From Agelaius tricolor (taxonomy: Eukaryota > Chordata > Aves > Passeriformes > Icteridae), in the NCBI GenBank assembly GCA_023055355.1, contig JALJCS010000001.1, positions 93,915,381-93,979,380 of the forward strand: a DNA stretch of 64,000 nucleotides. The letters are read 5' to 3'. The notes below the pieces were generated by a model. That model did not search any database, was not told the DNA's origin, and saw only the letters and a program-made list of their open reading frames with translations. Position numbers and translations under genes: made by a program. Numbering within the stretch: the stretch's first letter is position 1; each line of letters starts with the position of its first letter. Below are positions 38,801-48,500 of the stretch, in pieces.

Positions 38801-41800
38801 CCTCAGGCAAATGACTTGACATTTGTTTCATTTTTTTCTGTAAGCTAATGATGAAAACATCTGTAGAAGTCGCTGGAAGTACTGAAATAGATCATCAGTA
38901 CACAAAACCTATCAGGTTTGAGAGTAAATAGTAGGAAATTTGATGATAGTAACAGAGCAAAGAAGCTGACAGGCAAAAAAATCTACAGGAACACAAAATC
39001 AGCAGGTATAATCCTTCAAAGAGTCCTGTTGTTTTTCTTAAGTGATGGGAAGAATTTTTGTCAAAAGTTCAGATTATTTTTACCCATGGAGTGCAATTGC
39101 TTTCTCTGCTAGGTGCAATTCAAAAGAAGAGCAATGAGATGTGTTATGTGACTTGTCCAAGAACATATACTGAACTTGTGGCACTTTGGCTATAAGACAG
39201 AAGTATTTTTGTAAGATTTTCATATTTTACTCTGTGTCACAGTAAATTGGCTATTCACTTATGGGCTATTTAACTTATTGTTCCCTTATTTCATTAACAA
39301 AAATGTCCATTTACTTTATAAAAGATTTTATGGCAGTTTGCTTATGACTGACCTCCTGGTTCTCTAAAAGTTTCTTTGAAGAGAGGACCTCCAAAGAGCT
39401 TAAGTATTGCAGTGCTGGATTGTCATTTTATGGCTATAGAGTCCAAAGTGTTTATTGTCAACTTATGAAATGAAAAGATGCTTATCTTAATTTATGTAAG
39501 AGATACAACTTTAGCAAAGACCTGTAAGAGATGCTGGACTGTTATGCTAACCCATTGGGTGTGAGACAAACCTTGATGTGGGTGTTATTAAATACCTGAC
39601 TACCTGTCCCAGAGGCAGTACTGGATATTGAGCAATATATACAGATATATATATATATAAACGATTCTTGCAGCTTGCCTGTGTGTCTGGGAACTCCAAG
39701 ATCTGTGGGAGTCACTTTTCTGTCATTAAACCTCTCTCCAGCTTTAGATATTAATATCTCTTCATATAAAAGTGAAAAAATCTGCCTCCTCTTCCCAAGA
39801 TGTGAAGTGGGCTAAATCACATCCAGAGAGAGAGAAGGGTGTTCATTAATGGATACATAGAAGGCTGCAGTTTGGCATCAGTAAGATGTGCAGTCCCTCT
39901 GGGAAACTGCAGAGCCTGCAATGCAGATATGCAGCACTCCTCTCCTGTGCTGCATTTTTGCTTCTGCTGTAATTTCTCCTAAACTGTTCACCAGACCAAT
40001 TATGGCTATGACAAACTTGGTCTGTGGAGAGATGTTGTCCTTTCCCACTGCTTTGGAGAGGTAGAGGAAAACACCATGCAGGGCTATAGCATTGCTCTCT
40101 GCAGATCTTTATGGTTCCCCTTATCTCACAAGAAGTATGTGTGGCGTTGGGAAGGGAAGCTGCTCTGTGTTAAATCTTTTTTCTTCTGTCTTCCCTGCGG
40201 ACTGAGGGGGTGGTAGGGTTATTTCACACCATATTAAGTTAAGAAAGTCTCATTTACCATCAACTGAGTCCTGAAAGACAAGGCCAACATCTTACAAATA
40301 GTGTGTTGTGACATGGCCTGCTCTCCTTGCTGGTGGTACCAATTCCAACTCTTTTTTTTTTTTCCAGCTCTCTGTGTGAGTCACCATCTGGTCCCACCCT
40401 TGCATAACAAGCTGGATGACTTACAATGCCAAAACGAGACTTGTTGCTATGTTTTGGGATCTGGGAGGGAGTCCCTACCACCACCATACTCCCATATCAT
40501 AGCATTAGCATATTGCTACACAGGGCTTCTGGGCTTTACTTGCTTTGACAGTATCCTAATTTCAGCAGGAAGCCCTGTTTGTGTTGCATCCTGGGCAGGA
40601 TGCGCTGTGATGGGTGGATGAGAAAAAGAATTTTGGGTGTGTAGCACTTCCCTGTTGGGTAGATGGATAATACCTGTTCAGTTTGAATGGCTCCTGTGGT
40701 CTCTTTTTCTACTCCCTGAATAGCAGAGAGCCACTGGGGGAATGCTGCTTTACAGAGGGAGTTGCTAAGCAGGTCAGAAGAAGCTGAGGGAATATTGCTT
40801 TAAGGAATGTGAAATCTGTGCTGCATCTAACTTTTTTTTATATCTTTCCACCCATATGCCTATGGTACTGGAGGTTTCACCTTTGCAACTTCATTTTATC
40901 ATCATGTTTCTGCCTTATTGTTCTGACCACATCAAAGTGTTGCCTCATTAGAGGGGGAAGCCCTGTGGCAGACTTCTGCAAAGCTTAGGAGAGAATAAGG
41001 ACACAAACTTCCCATGCTTAACTGGTAAACTGTTCAGATATGGCAGAGCTTTTAACTATATCAGCTCTTTTTTACAGATGTGATTTGTGAGCAACAGGCT
41101 CAGAATAATGTTCTTCCATAGTCTTCTTCCATGTCCAGAACAGATGAAAGGAGTATTTTTTTGTTGTTCTCATACTGTCAGATGTTTGATTCCACCTCAA
41201 CACTTAACCAAGATTTAGGGAAGGAAGCAGTATCCTTCTCTTACAGTAGCCATATGGTGACAACTTTATTCCATTCAGGTTGGAATCACTCAAACTTACA
41301 TAGTCTCTGTTTTTCATTGCAGATAGCTGCTGCTCTATGGTGGTATTATGTCTCTAAAGGAATTGAGTATTTGGATACAGTATTCTTCATCCTGAGGAAG
41401 AAATTTAACCAAATTAGTTTCCTTCATGTCTATCACCATTTCACCATGTTCACCTTGTGGTGGATTGGTATTAAGTGGGTTGCAGGTGGACAAGGTGAGT
41501 TCCCTTCCTCTCATATGCTTTTGACTGGACAGAAGGGAGATTTATTATTGTTTGGGAGCAATAGAAGAAAATGTTATAGACTTGACTTAATAATATACAA
41601 AACTGTTTATTAATGCATAGGATCTCCTTCTTGTGGGAATCATGGGGGAGGAAAAGATAACAGGGCAATAGTCTAATGAATTGCAAAACTTCTTTTCTTT
41701 TCCTCATGGGCATCAATTGCAAGCCTGAAGTTCTGCCTTCGAAAGTATCTGTATCTGTGGGAAACAGAAAGATGTATGCATCTTGCTTAACTTTCATTTT

Positions 41801-44595
41801 TGCAGATACAGAGAGCTGCAAAATCTAATTATGGGCCACATTCTGTGTGCAAATTTAATGAAGACAATGGAGATGTTATTTTGGCATTGTATATGCATTT
41901 GAGGTTTGCTTTTATTTTTATTAAGAGGCAAATATAAAATTCTAAAACCTTCCCTTGGAGGTGAGCCAATAAATCTGCCAATTCACTTTTAAAACCTATT
42001 CATAATGACACAAGTCTAAATTCATTATCAGCCTTTTTTCCCCTTGCTTCTTTTCTAAAGCCTCCATCAAATAGTTTTATTTTTGTTTATTTTACTTGCC
42101 ACACCCTTCATTGCCGACATTGTCCTCGTGTTCCTGTTGTTTGGCCTTATCTCACATTGAAAGCTCTGCAGAACTGAGGGTACAGGGAAAATGCCCTCTT
42201 TCCTTTGATGTGTGCTATATTAGTAAACACAAAATATCATATTATGAACACCAAACTAATATTTTGGGTTTGGTGTTTTGTTTTTTGGTTTTTTGAACCA
42301 CACTAACACTTAATGCATGGGTGGTTTATGCTCCCATTTACTATAGGTATTTAGTACTGAGTGGCCACTTCCATTGCAAGGAAGAAATATGTAAATTCAG
42401 TGTCTCTTTTAATTTCCTTCATGTAATATGCAGGAAGCAGGTCGTTCAACCAGATGTTTAATGACCTTTAATGGCAACTGCACCTATAAAATAAGATAAT
42501 TGGAGACTGGATGGCTACTTGTAGTCTTGCTTAGAAATTCCCTGGATATCTCAAAAGGCCCACTCCCTTGTTGCCTTTTCAGAATTTTCATGCTAAATAT
42601 CTGCAGTTTTTAATGCAACAGTTACAATTATTTCCAAATTTCTTTCAAGTTTTATGTTCTAGCACTGCCTCTTAGTTCCTAGAGCCTGCAAAAGGAAAAG
42701 CAGCAGTTGCTTTTCTGCATTTATGTAGCAGCACTGCATAAATGTGGATAGATCTGTGTTCTTCTATTTTCTAGTTGATAGCACATTGCTTACATAGACA
42801 GGTCTATTATAAACTAGACCCTATTACAACAACTGGGTCCAGACCACACGGGCATCTGAGCTGTTTGATGTCAGCAGCTATTGTCTGTATTGCCCTAATC
42901 TTATACATTAGAGCATTTTTGAGCCTCTCTGTCAGTGTAAGAACACTTTAACAAAATATAATGTGTTTCTGTTAAATGGCTGCTAATCTTGACAAAGCAA
43001 AGAGATCTTAATGCAAATGAAACTGTCAACATGCTTCTAACGTGGATCATTCTAGAAAATGTTATACTATACACTGACATATTTAAGAATGCTGGATATT
43101 TTAAATCATAAATAAAGAAACTAAAGATTATTAATTTAGACAAACTCATCTGGCAATGCCTTGAAGTTCTTATAAACATGAGTCAAGTCATGCTTTGTAT
43201 GGGCTTTTTTGGCCTGTTTAATCAGACTTCCATGTGAGTTTCTTGACTTTTACTGAGAAGTGAACCTTTTGTATTTAAATACAGTTTAAAAGTTTCAAAT
43301 TCAGGGCCTGGTACTTTTTACTTTACATTGTCAAATAAAGCTTTTAATAATCCTTCAGAAAAACAATTGCAGTTACACTGCAACAATATGGAATATTAAT
43401 AATGTGGAATAGATGTCATTTATGTTTGTTCAACAAAAATCTTATAAAAAGCTTTGGCATAAGTAGTTACACTGAAAGTGTGACATACTACTTGCATTAA
43501 CATCTGTTAGTGTCAGCACATGTTGACAGCCAGGTCTGTATAATACTATTCAATATTTTGGAGGTGGAATCCTGACATGTCCTGTGCTTTGTAATTTTTA
43601 CTATTAAAAATAATTATACAAGTAATACTAGAAAAGAATCCTCTTTTCCAAAATGACATGATGATCTTCCCTTCTGTTCCTGGACAGCTTTTTTCGGAGC
43701 TCAAATGAATGCGTTTATTCATGTCATAATGTACATGTATTATGGATTGGCAGCTTGTGGCCCTAAATTTCAGAAATACCTGTGGTGGAAACGATATTTG
43801 ACCATATTGCAATTGGTAAGTAATTCCCCTCCTTTTGGGATAAAAGATGTTGCCTCTGTGTGGATTTGCATTTGCAGAGCTTTGGATCAGATGCTGCTCC
43901 TTCCAAAAGTTCTCTGCCTGACACTCCTCAATTAGAGTACTCCCTGGAGATGGAAGCATTTATTCAGCTTTGAAAAAACATATGCAGCATATATAAGGAT
44001 TGTGTGAGTTAAAGTCTAATGCTTCCTTGCTGGTTGTTTCAACTGAATAACAAAAGCACGTTCAAAAGGTAGAGAAAATTCAGATTGTTTATTATCTTCT
44101 CATTGTCCTGTTTCTGAAAACTGATGCCAGTTATTGCAACAAATATGATGCTCCTGGTCAAGCATAAATGTGCCTGCATGAATGTGACAGGCAAATACAG
44201 CTTCCCTATCACCTCCCAGTTCAGCTGTTTCCATTACTTAATGAATTGATATAAATTTATGGGCTCAGACCTACAGAATATATCCAGACATTTTTGATTC
44301 TATATTTTCTGTCTTTCAGGTGCAGTTCCATGTGACTATTGGCCACACAGCCTTGTCTATTTATATTGATTGTCCTTTCCCTAAATGGATGCACTGGGGT
44401 GTCATTTTCTATGCTATCACCTTCATTTTCCTGTTTGGTAACTTCTACTATCGGACATATAAGCTGCCCAAGGAACCTGTAAAGAATGGCAAAATAGCAA
44501 ACGGTGCTGTTGCAAATGGAGTAAGCAAACCAGAAAATAATGCGGTGGTGGAAAATGGAAAAAAGCAGAAAAAGGGAAAAGCAAAAGGAGAGTAA
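11747..44595 (+). CDS. ELOVL4: ELOVL4, elongation of very long chain fatty acids protein 4 (complete, six coding exons)
   Basis: Joined CDS: 11747-11846, 31396-31583, 34717-34797, 41323-41494, 43688-43815, 44320-44595 (945 nt, 314 aa). ELOVL4 is an ER-membrane 3-ketoacyl-CoA synthase. It performs the condensation step that extends saturated and polyunsaturated acyl-CoAs to C28 and longer, for retina, skin, brain and testis. Seen in the translation: N-glycosylation site N20-D-T; hydrophobic segments at roughly 45-63, 76-94, 124-147, 154-176, 186-203, 219-240 and 250-267; KxxExxDT (K135, E138, D141, T142); catalytic box HVYHH 158-162; N188...H192..MY195-196; TxxQxxQ (T219, Q222, Q225); C-terminal K310-A-K312-G-E, a dilysine ER-retrieval signal. 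Length and motif numbering equal those I recall for human ELOVL4, which separates it from ELOVL1/2/3/5/6/7. All five introns are GT-AG and no frame is broken. The first ATG was chosen because it aligns with the human start. Very sure of identity. Confidence 0.97.
14035..14288 (+). mobile_element. CR1 LINE 3' fragment
   Basis: 5'-truncated CR1 in sense orientation. It begins near 'ggcttcagactgaaagagag' and continues through 'ggtggtgaggcacaggaaca' and 'gatctttaaggtccc' to the terminal 'cattctatgat' at 14276-14286. Non-coding remnant within intron 1. Borders are approximate. Confidence 0.9.
14355..14540 (+). repeat. Degenerate AT-rich tandem-like repeat
   Basis: The phrase gcaaagttgctcaacaaa recurs in altered form (ttgctcaacagaaaac, gcaaaattacacaacaaa) with spacing of about 70-90 bp, interleaved with cattacacaataaa-like words. 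It follows a CR1 end directly and may be a decayed minisatellite. Weak by-eye evidence. Confidence 0.3.
19221..19809 (+). mobile_element. CR1 LINE fragment inserted in the LTR (first)
   Basis: 5'-truncated CR1 in sense orientation, about 590 bp. It runs from 'agcagcatggccagcaga' through 'gggatggagcacctctcctg' and 'gttcagcctggaaaagagaa' to the terminal 'cattctatgattct'. Flanking LTR sequence resumes directly with 'aatatatttaagaag'. Both sides carry acaat (19216-19220 and 19810-19814), a possible short target duplication. Confidence 0.92.
20552..20875 (+). mobile_element. CR1 LINE fragment inserted in the LTR (second)
   Basis: 5'-truncated CR1 in sense orientation, about 324 bp. It runs from 'gctctctacagctccctgaa' through 'aggttggatattagg' and 'gatgggtttaaaaaaaga' to 'tgattctgtgattctga'. 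It belongs to a different CR1 subfamily from the first insertion: its end reads 'ggtctcttccaacctagtga'. LTR sequence resumes at 'taactcatgagcc'. Confidence 0.9.
22452..22499 (+). repeat. 27-bp tandem duplication
   Basis: gtcagtgctgaatttact (22452) recurs as gtcagggctgaatttact (22479) at a 27-bp period. Small intronic duplication with no other known content. Confidence 0.7.
24184..24396 (+). mobile_element. CR1 LINE 3' fragment
   Basis: 5'-truncated sense CR1. It starts at 'gtgggtggtgaggtactgga'-type sequence, continues through 'gttcaagatcaggttgga', and ends 'aggtcccttccaacccaagc' and 'cattctgtgattctctgata'. The terminal octamer-like repeat is visible. Among the better-preserved copies in the window. 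Confidence 0.92.
25248..25512 (+). mobile_element. CR1 LINE 3' fragment
   Basis: Sense CR1 remnant from 'gcaacaggacaagaggaaat' through 'aatttcttcactggacaggg' and 'ggaatgggctgccccaggaa' to 'gatcctggaggtcttttcca' and a decayed terminus 'tgattttgtaattc'. Intron 1. Confidence 0.9.
26124..26404 (+). repeat. 145-bp tandem duplication in intron 1
   Basis: Copy 1 is 26124-26268 and copy 2 is 26269-26404. Both open with gcactaaaatcactgaag and share 'gatctagtgtgaaaacttgg' and 'gtgtgtgaagttatatttct', ending in 'ggtagtggaac'. About nine in ten positions agree by eye, with a small indel in the T-run. Not recognised as a known interspersed repeat. Confidence 0.93.
27391..27408 (+). repeat. (TA)n microsatellite
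   Basis: About seven to eight TA dinucleotides in an AT-rich stretch of intron 1. Confidence 0.8.
29390..29500 (+). repeat. G/T-rich low-complexity tract with GT repeat
   Basis: G-runs of 4-7 at 29395, 29407, 29421, 29436, 29450 and 29461 are separated mostly by T-runs, followed by a (GT)n run at about 29482-29496. On the sense strand this could form a long-loop G-quadruplex in DNA or nascent intron RNA. The antisense open frame here (Pro/Lys-rich) is a by-product of the repeat. Confidence 0.9.
31396..31583 (+). CDS. ELOVL4: ELOVL4 coding exon 2
   Basis: This 188-nt exon encodes the rest of codon 34 (D) to E96. The acceptor is preceded by ctcccccag and the donor is GTGGGT. It carries the conserved DWPLMQSP stretch, the first membrane segment (about 45-63), the GPKWM motif at 63-67, the REPFQ loop and the second membrane segment with YNFGMVLLN. 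Joining to exon 1 restores phase 0 at the exon end. The frame stays open past the donor to 31673, but that part does not resemble ELOVL4. Confidence 0.96.
31584..34716 (+). other. ELOVL4: ELOVL4 intron 2 (3.1 kb)
   Basis: GTGGGT donor to tttcag acceptor. AT-rich unique-looking sequence with no recognised repeat or gene. ORFs within it are short and unsupported. Confidence 0.9.
34717..34797 (+). CDS. ELOVL4: ELOVL4 coding exon 3
   Basis: This 81-nt, phase-0 exon encodes residues 97-123. It is too short to stand out as an open frame and was found by family similarity between the tttcag acceptor (34711-34716) and the GTGAGT donor (34798). It encodes the luminal loop with the conserved run [19 protein letters not shown] (residues 105-123). 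Residues 100-104 (SSRAR) differ from human (GSYNA), a variable part of the loop. Confidence 0.95.
34798..41322 (+). other. ELOVL4: ELOVL4 intron 3 (6.5 kb)
   Basis: GTGAGT donor to attgcag acceptor. It contains an A/C-rich run (about 36541-36571) and a (TA)n run (39645-39659). 40.2-40.65 kb is slightly more GC-rich with open frames on both strands that resemble nothing known. No other feature seen. Confidence 0.9.
41323..41494 (+). CDS. ELOVL4: ELOVL4 coding exon 4 (catalytic histidine box)
   Basis: This 172-nt exon encodes residues 124-180 plus one base of codon 181. It carries the catalytic core: KGIEYLDT (135-142), the FILRKK segment and the HVYHH box (158-162), followed by the membrane helix LWWIGIKW. 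Acceptor ttgcag, donor GTGAGT. Residue 163, directly after the histidine box, is Phe (ttc), where I recall Cys in human ELOVL4. The frame is open upstream and downstream of the exon, so the splice sites and the family alignment set the borders. Confidence 0.97.
41495..43687 (+). other. ELOVL4: ELOVL4 intron 4 (2.2 kb)
   Basis: GTGAGT donor to ggacag acceptor. Nothing recognised apart from a short T/G-rich run near 42260-42295. Confidence 0.9.
43688..43815 (+). CDS. ELOVL4: ELOVL4 coding exon 5
   Basis: This 128-nt exon completes codon 181 (A) and runs to L223. It holds the FFGAQMN segment, the N188...H192..MY motif, the short loop with C204-G-P, and the [10 protein letters not shown] stretch leading into TxxQxxQ. 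Acceptor ggacag, donor GTAAGT (43816). It is flanked by introns of 2193 and 504 nt. Confidence 0.96.
43816..44319 (+). other. ELOVL4: ELOVL4 intron 5 (504 bp)
   Basis: GTAAGT donor to ctttcag acceptor. Short intron, no embedded feature seen. Confidence 0.92.
44320..44595 (+). CDS. ELOVL4: ELOVL4 coding exon 6 (C-terminus and stop)
   Basis: This exon encodes residues 224-314 and TAA at 44593-44595. Its first codon is GTG (Val224), preceded by a ctttcag acceptor. It includes [12 protein letters not shown], the conserved CPFPKWMHW, the last membrane segment, and a Lys/Asn-rich cytosolic tail ending in KAKGE. Bases 44440-44444 (AACTT, codon 264 region) correspond to the site of the human Stargardt-3 5-bp deletion and are intact here. 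Y270 is also intact. Confidence 0.97.
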   Translation: MQFHVTIGHTALSIYIDCPFPKWMHWGVIFYAITFIFLFGNFYYRTYKLPKEPVKNGKIANGAVANGVSKPENNAVVENGKKQKKGKAKGE

Positions 44596-45500
44596 CTTGA
44601 TCCAGGCCTTAACCATTGTTGGCAGTGAGGAACCTCCAGTTTGGTTTATAAAAGGAAGAAAAAAACACTATCTGTACCAATTAACCTTAGGTTACTGAAG
44701 AGCTAGAACACAGATATTTTCATTATTTATGAAGATTGTTTTAAGAACAACACTAAAGTTGAATTTCTATTGTAATTATGTAATTATCATGCATATGGTC
44801 TCTGTGTAAACTTGTAGACTGCTGGTGTTGGTGAATGTAAGGAAGAATTGCAGTTGATTCCATGTTTAGCAGTCCAAAAGTTAATACCATTGATACAGTT
44901 TTGTTGGCACCCACATTTCTTGGGGGGTGGGGGGGAGGGAAAGGAAGTAGCATTTGAATACTTGTGCTTTCTTTCCAGAAAATTATTAAATTTCAAATTA
45001 TGACGTATTATCTAATCAGAATGTGCAACTTTTCTTCTCCTCCTTGGAGAGTACCTTCAGACAAAATATGTGCTGTCAGAACAGTGTTTGACTTTTCAGA
45101 CATTACTTGATTTAATTGAGTATCTGTTACAGTTTGGTTTTTGTTTTATTATTTTTTCTTGTGTGGAAATATACCTACCTCTTCATCTGCTGAAAAGAAT
45201 ATTGAGCATTAAATAACTGGTTTCTGAAATATGGAGTCCTCTAATCTAAATATCCGTTAATACTAATTCAGGAGAACACGTGTTTCCCTGTGGGAGTAAA
45301 AGGGATATTTGGTGGTATCCTTTGATCAAGTCATCATTTTAGTGTAAACTGAAATTTTGGAGTGGTACTTTTAGTACAGCCAAGTCAAAAGTACATTTTA
45401 AGAATGTGTAAATATGAAAAAATATATTGGTTGAAGCAAGCAGTAAAAATAGGCCTGCTGCTTGTTGTCTGTGACCTGCATTAAATCTGTGGCACTGACT
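44596..45500 (+). other. ELOVL4: Probable proximal ELOVL4 3'UTR
   Basis: This is sequence directly after the stop. Candidate ATTAAA polyadenylation signals occur at 44985-44990, 45208-45213 and 45480-45485. No canonical AATAAA was found on the + strand until 49090-49095. The true 3' end cannot be fixed from sequence; 45500 is nominal. Confidence 0.5.
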
Positions 45501-48354
45501 CAAAATACTCAAAATGGTAAGATAATTCTATGATGGAGAGAAAACAGCATGTAATTCTGTTTAGAAATGCTGTGTGCATGAGTAGTCATGCTAACTACAA
45601 GACCAACCATCACTTTATTGGGAGTGAGAATTGGGTTTAAAAGTACTAAATACAGCAAACATAAAACCTTGAAAACGTTGCTATTGCTTGATAGCTGTCA
45701 AAACTCTATTTGTTAGACACTTGCAGGCAAAGTATTGCTGACAGACAGGCCACCATTGTAAGTCAAAACTGCTAAAATAAGTAGAAACTTTTAGATGGAT
45801 TTTCATTTACATGTTACATAAAGGACTTTTTACCAATCCTTTTGTGAAGAAAATAGGGAAAGATTTATACACCTTCTGAATAATGTGATTACTAAGTGAT
45901 ACATTTTGAGCTGCTTAGCACGCAATGAGTAGAAGATGGGTGGAATTAGAAACTATATCCTGAATTATTACTGTGTTCCTTGGCCATCATTGCAAGAGCT
46001 GCATTGTTACTGTCCAAATGCATTCCCCCCCCAGCTCTGGTCAAAAATATAACCAGAGGTAGCAACAAACATAGATCTGGCAAGTGGCACCAATGGTGCA
46101 GAAAGAGTAGACGGAACTGTGAGTTTAAAGTGAGTGACACGTTAATAGATTTTTGTATCTCAATCATCTATTGACTGTTTATAATATGCAAGCAGGTCAC
46201 ATATTCTGGTTCTCAGGTTTGTCTTGTTTCTATTTAAAAAAAAATCTAAACCCAGAAAACAGATTCTAGGAAAGACAGTTTTGGGTATAGTCTGTGTATT
46301 AAAAAATAATTCCTAATGCTGGAGTTGGTTCAGCTGGGAGGTGGTTCATCCCTAATCACCACCACTTTGGATTTTTGGGCAGAATGTAGAATTGTGAAAA
46401 ACTATCTCTGCTGAACTCAAATGCATGTGACCATTAAGTTTCTTATCTGCTGTGTCTTCTGATTCTTCCAGCCTTTGTAATGATGCTTTTGGAATTTGCA
46501 TAATTTGCATAGTGTGGCATGGGAAAGAGAGATGGGGATCTACCCTTCCTTCTTGGACAGATGCCACCACCCTTAACCAAGCCAAAAAGCTGGCTTTGTA
46601 ACTTTGGCTCAGTAACTTTGGAGTAGCTAAAGGAGTAAATAACTACAGAGGAGATTTACAGCACACCTGCTACTCCGAGGTAGTGACTGGTGTGAATGCA
46701 GTTATCCTGCTGTAATTTCAATGTCATTTACCCCACTTTGATTAAAGGGTTGCTTCTTTCTATTTGCCATGGGATGTGGGCAGCTAACTTCTAAGTCTGT
46801 ATCATTCCTTGAATTGTGTTAGATTGGTTGTTTGCTCTGTCATTCATTCAATAAGCCAGATCACCTAAACTGATACTCTTAATGTGGTCTAGCTCTGAAA
46901 CAGCATACTGGGGAGTATTCCAGTATAGGTTCAATTGTGTCTTTGCTACACTTTCTGACTAATTCTTAAGAATTATGTCTTGCATGATGGTAAATATTTA
47001 AATAACTGAAAGTCAAAAATTTTTCCTCCTCATCATGCATGGAAGTGAATTAAAGCTGATTGGAACTTGAACATTGTTGACAGAACTTGAGTAGAAATCT
47101 ACTATCAAATTCTGGGGTAATTGTTAAATTCTAAAAAAACATGAAAAACTCATTGTGAGAATGCATGTGTACATACACATCATGTTGTCTGGCCCTGTGC
47201 ATAAAACCAGTTTGAGAGATTGCCATTTGATGGAGGAAAAAACCCCCAATTATTAAATTACTGGATCACTGCTGTTTTGAGTACATCTTTTGCAGTATGA
47301 CTTTCCTAGGTCTATTTATGATATATTTTGATTATTCATGTAATTCAAGTCCCATTACAATCTTGAATATAATGGCCTTATTAAATGTGCATTTTTGTAG
47401 GCATGATTTCGTGTGCAATATTTCTGTTTCTGACTATGCAGCCAGACTCACAGAATACAGGGCTCAACTTGTACAGCTTTTTGTTTTCCAAAATATAGGC
47501 AATAATGCACATGTGAAATACTGACAGATTCATTAGAGTCATCTTTGAATCTAAGGAAGCTTAAAATTTTGCCATGAAAGTATGTATAAATGTGTATTTT
47601 CTATACACAGTACTGAAATTCAAATTATACAATCTTTTGCAGTAGAATTATTCTTTACAGGGTTATTGGGGTTTTGTTCTTCTAAATCTTTCAATTTATT
47701 GAAAAATTAAATTCAAACAATTTGAAACTTTTCTTTTTTTGCCAACGAATGATAATTTTTTGCTAAGAGTTCTGAAGCTCTTGGACCAGAGTCTCTAAAT
47801 ATTTGATGCCATATAAGTAATACCATTTCATTTAGCCTCATCTCTAGCAGTGGCAGTTGTTGGATTATTTTAGCACTTTTTCAGTGTAAAATTAAATACA
47901 AATTATCTATACATGTGTGTATATATGTGTACACATACATAGTGTATGTGTGTGTATATATGTACGAGTTCTTAGCAGATTCTTTCAATATGTGAAGTAA
48001 ATTATATTGCTTGAATGTGAATTTGGCAGGAGCTAATAGAATGATTCCTAGCTCCAGCAGGAAAATGAAGCAGTTTTCTTTCCACAGATCCAATATCAGT
48101 CTTGCAAACATAAATAGTATTTGTCAGTTCTTTTAGATATAGGATGGCAGACAAGACAGAGCCATTTCTACCAATGTAATAAATATTTTGAGGCATCAGT
48201 TGTAGATTCTGAGGGGAGAGATCTCAACTCAGGGTAGCTGGGGAATTATGCTGTATTAGGGTAAGGGATCATTTTAGTATGAGTAACTTGCTCCAGGTGA
48301 GTCTTTGAAATCATTGCAATCATATTTTCTGTTTGACAGAAAACTTCTAAAAAT
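45501..48354. other. Distal 3'UTR or downstream intergenic DNA
   Basis: AT-rich sequence without recognisable coding content. It holds a C-run at 46025-46032 and the alternating purine-pyrimidine stretch at 47911-47965 (listed separately). It could be part of a long 3'UTR if the first AATAAA at 49090 is used. Confidence 0.4.
47911..47965. repeat. Alternating purine-pyrimidine (TG/TA) tract
   Basis: 30 nt (47911-47940) and 24 nt (47942-47965) of strict purine-pyrimidine alternation are separated by one base, made of TG, TA and CA steps. Potential Z-DNA or cruciform-prone simple repeat. Confidence 0.85.
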
Positions 48355-48500
48355 AATCAGAGTCATAAAACCATTTAGGTTGGAGAAGACCGTTAAGATG
48401 ACTGAGTCCAACTATTAAACAAATGTTTCCCTGTAAGTTCAAAAGCATGGCCTATTTGATTACAGGAGCATCAATTACTTCCAGCTCCACATCAGGAAAA
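48355..48500 (-). mobile_element. Antisense CR1 3'-end remnant
   Basis: 'agtcataaaaccatttaggt' followed by 'tggagaagaccgttaagatg' and 'actgagtccaac' is the reverse complement of a CR1 3' terminus. Similarity fades after about 48440; the right border is a guess. Confidence 0.7.
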
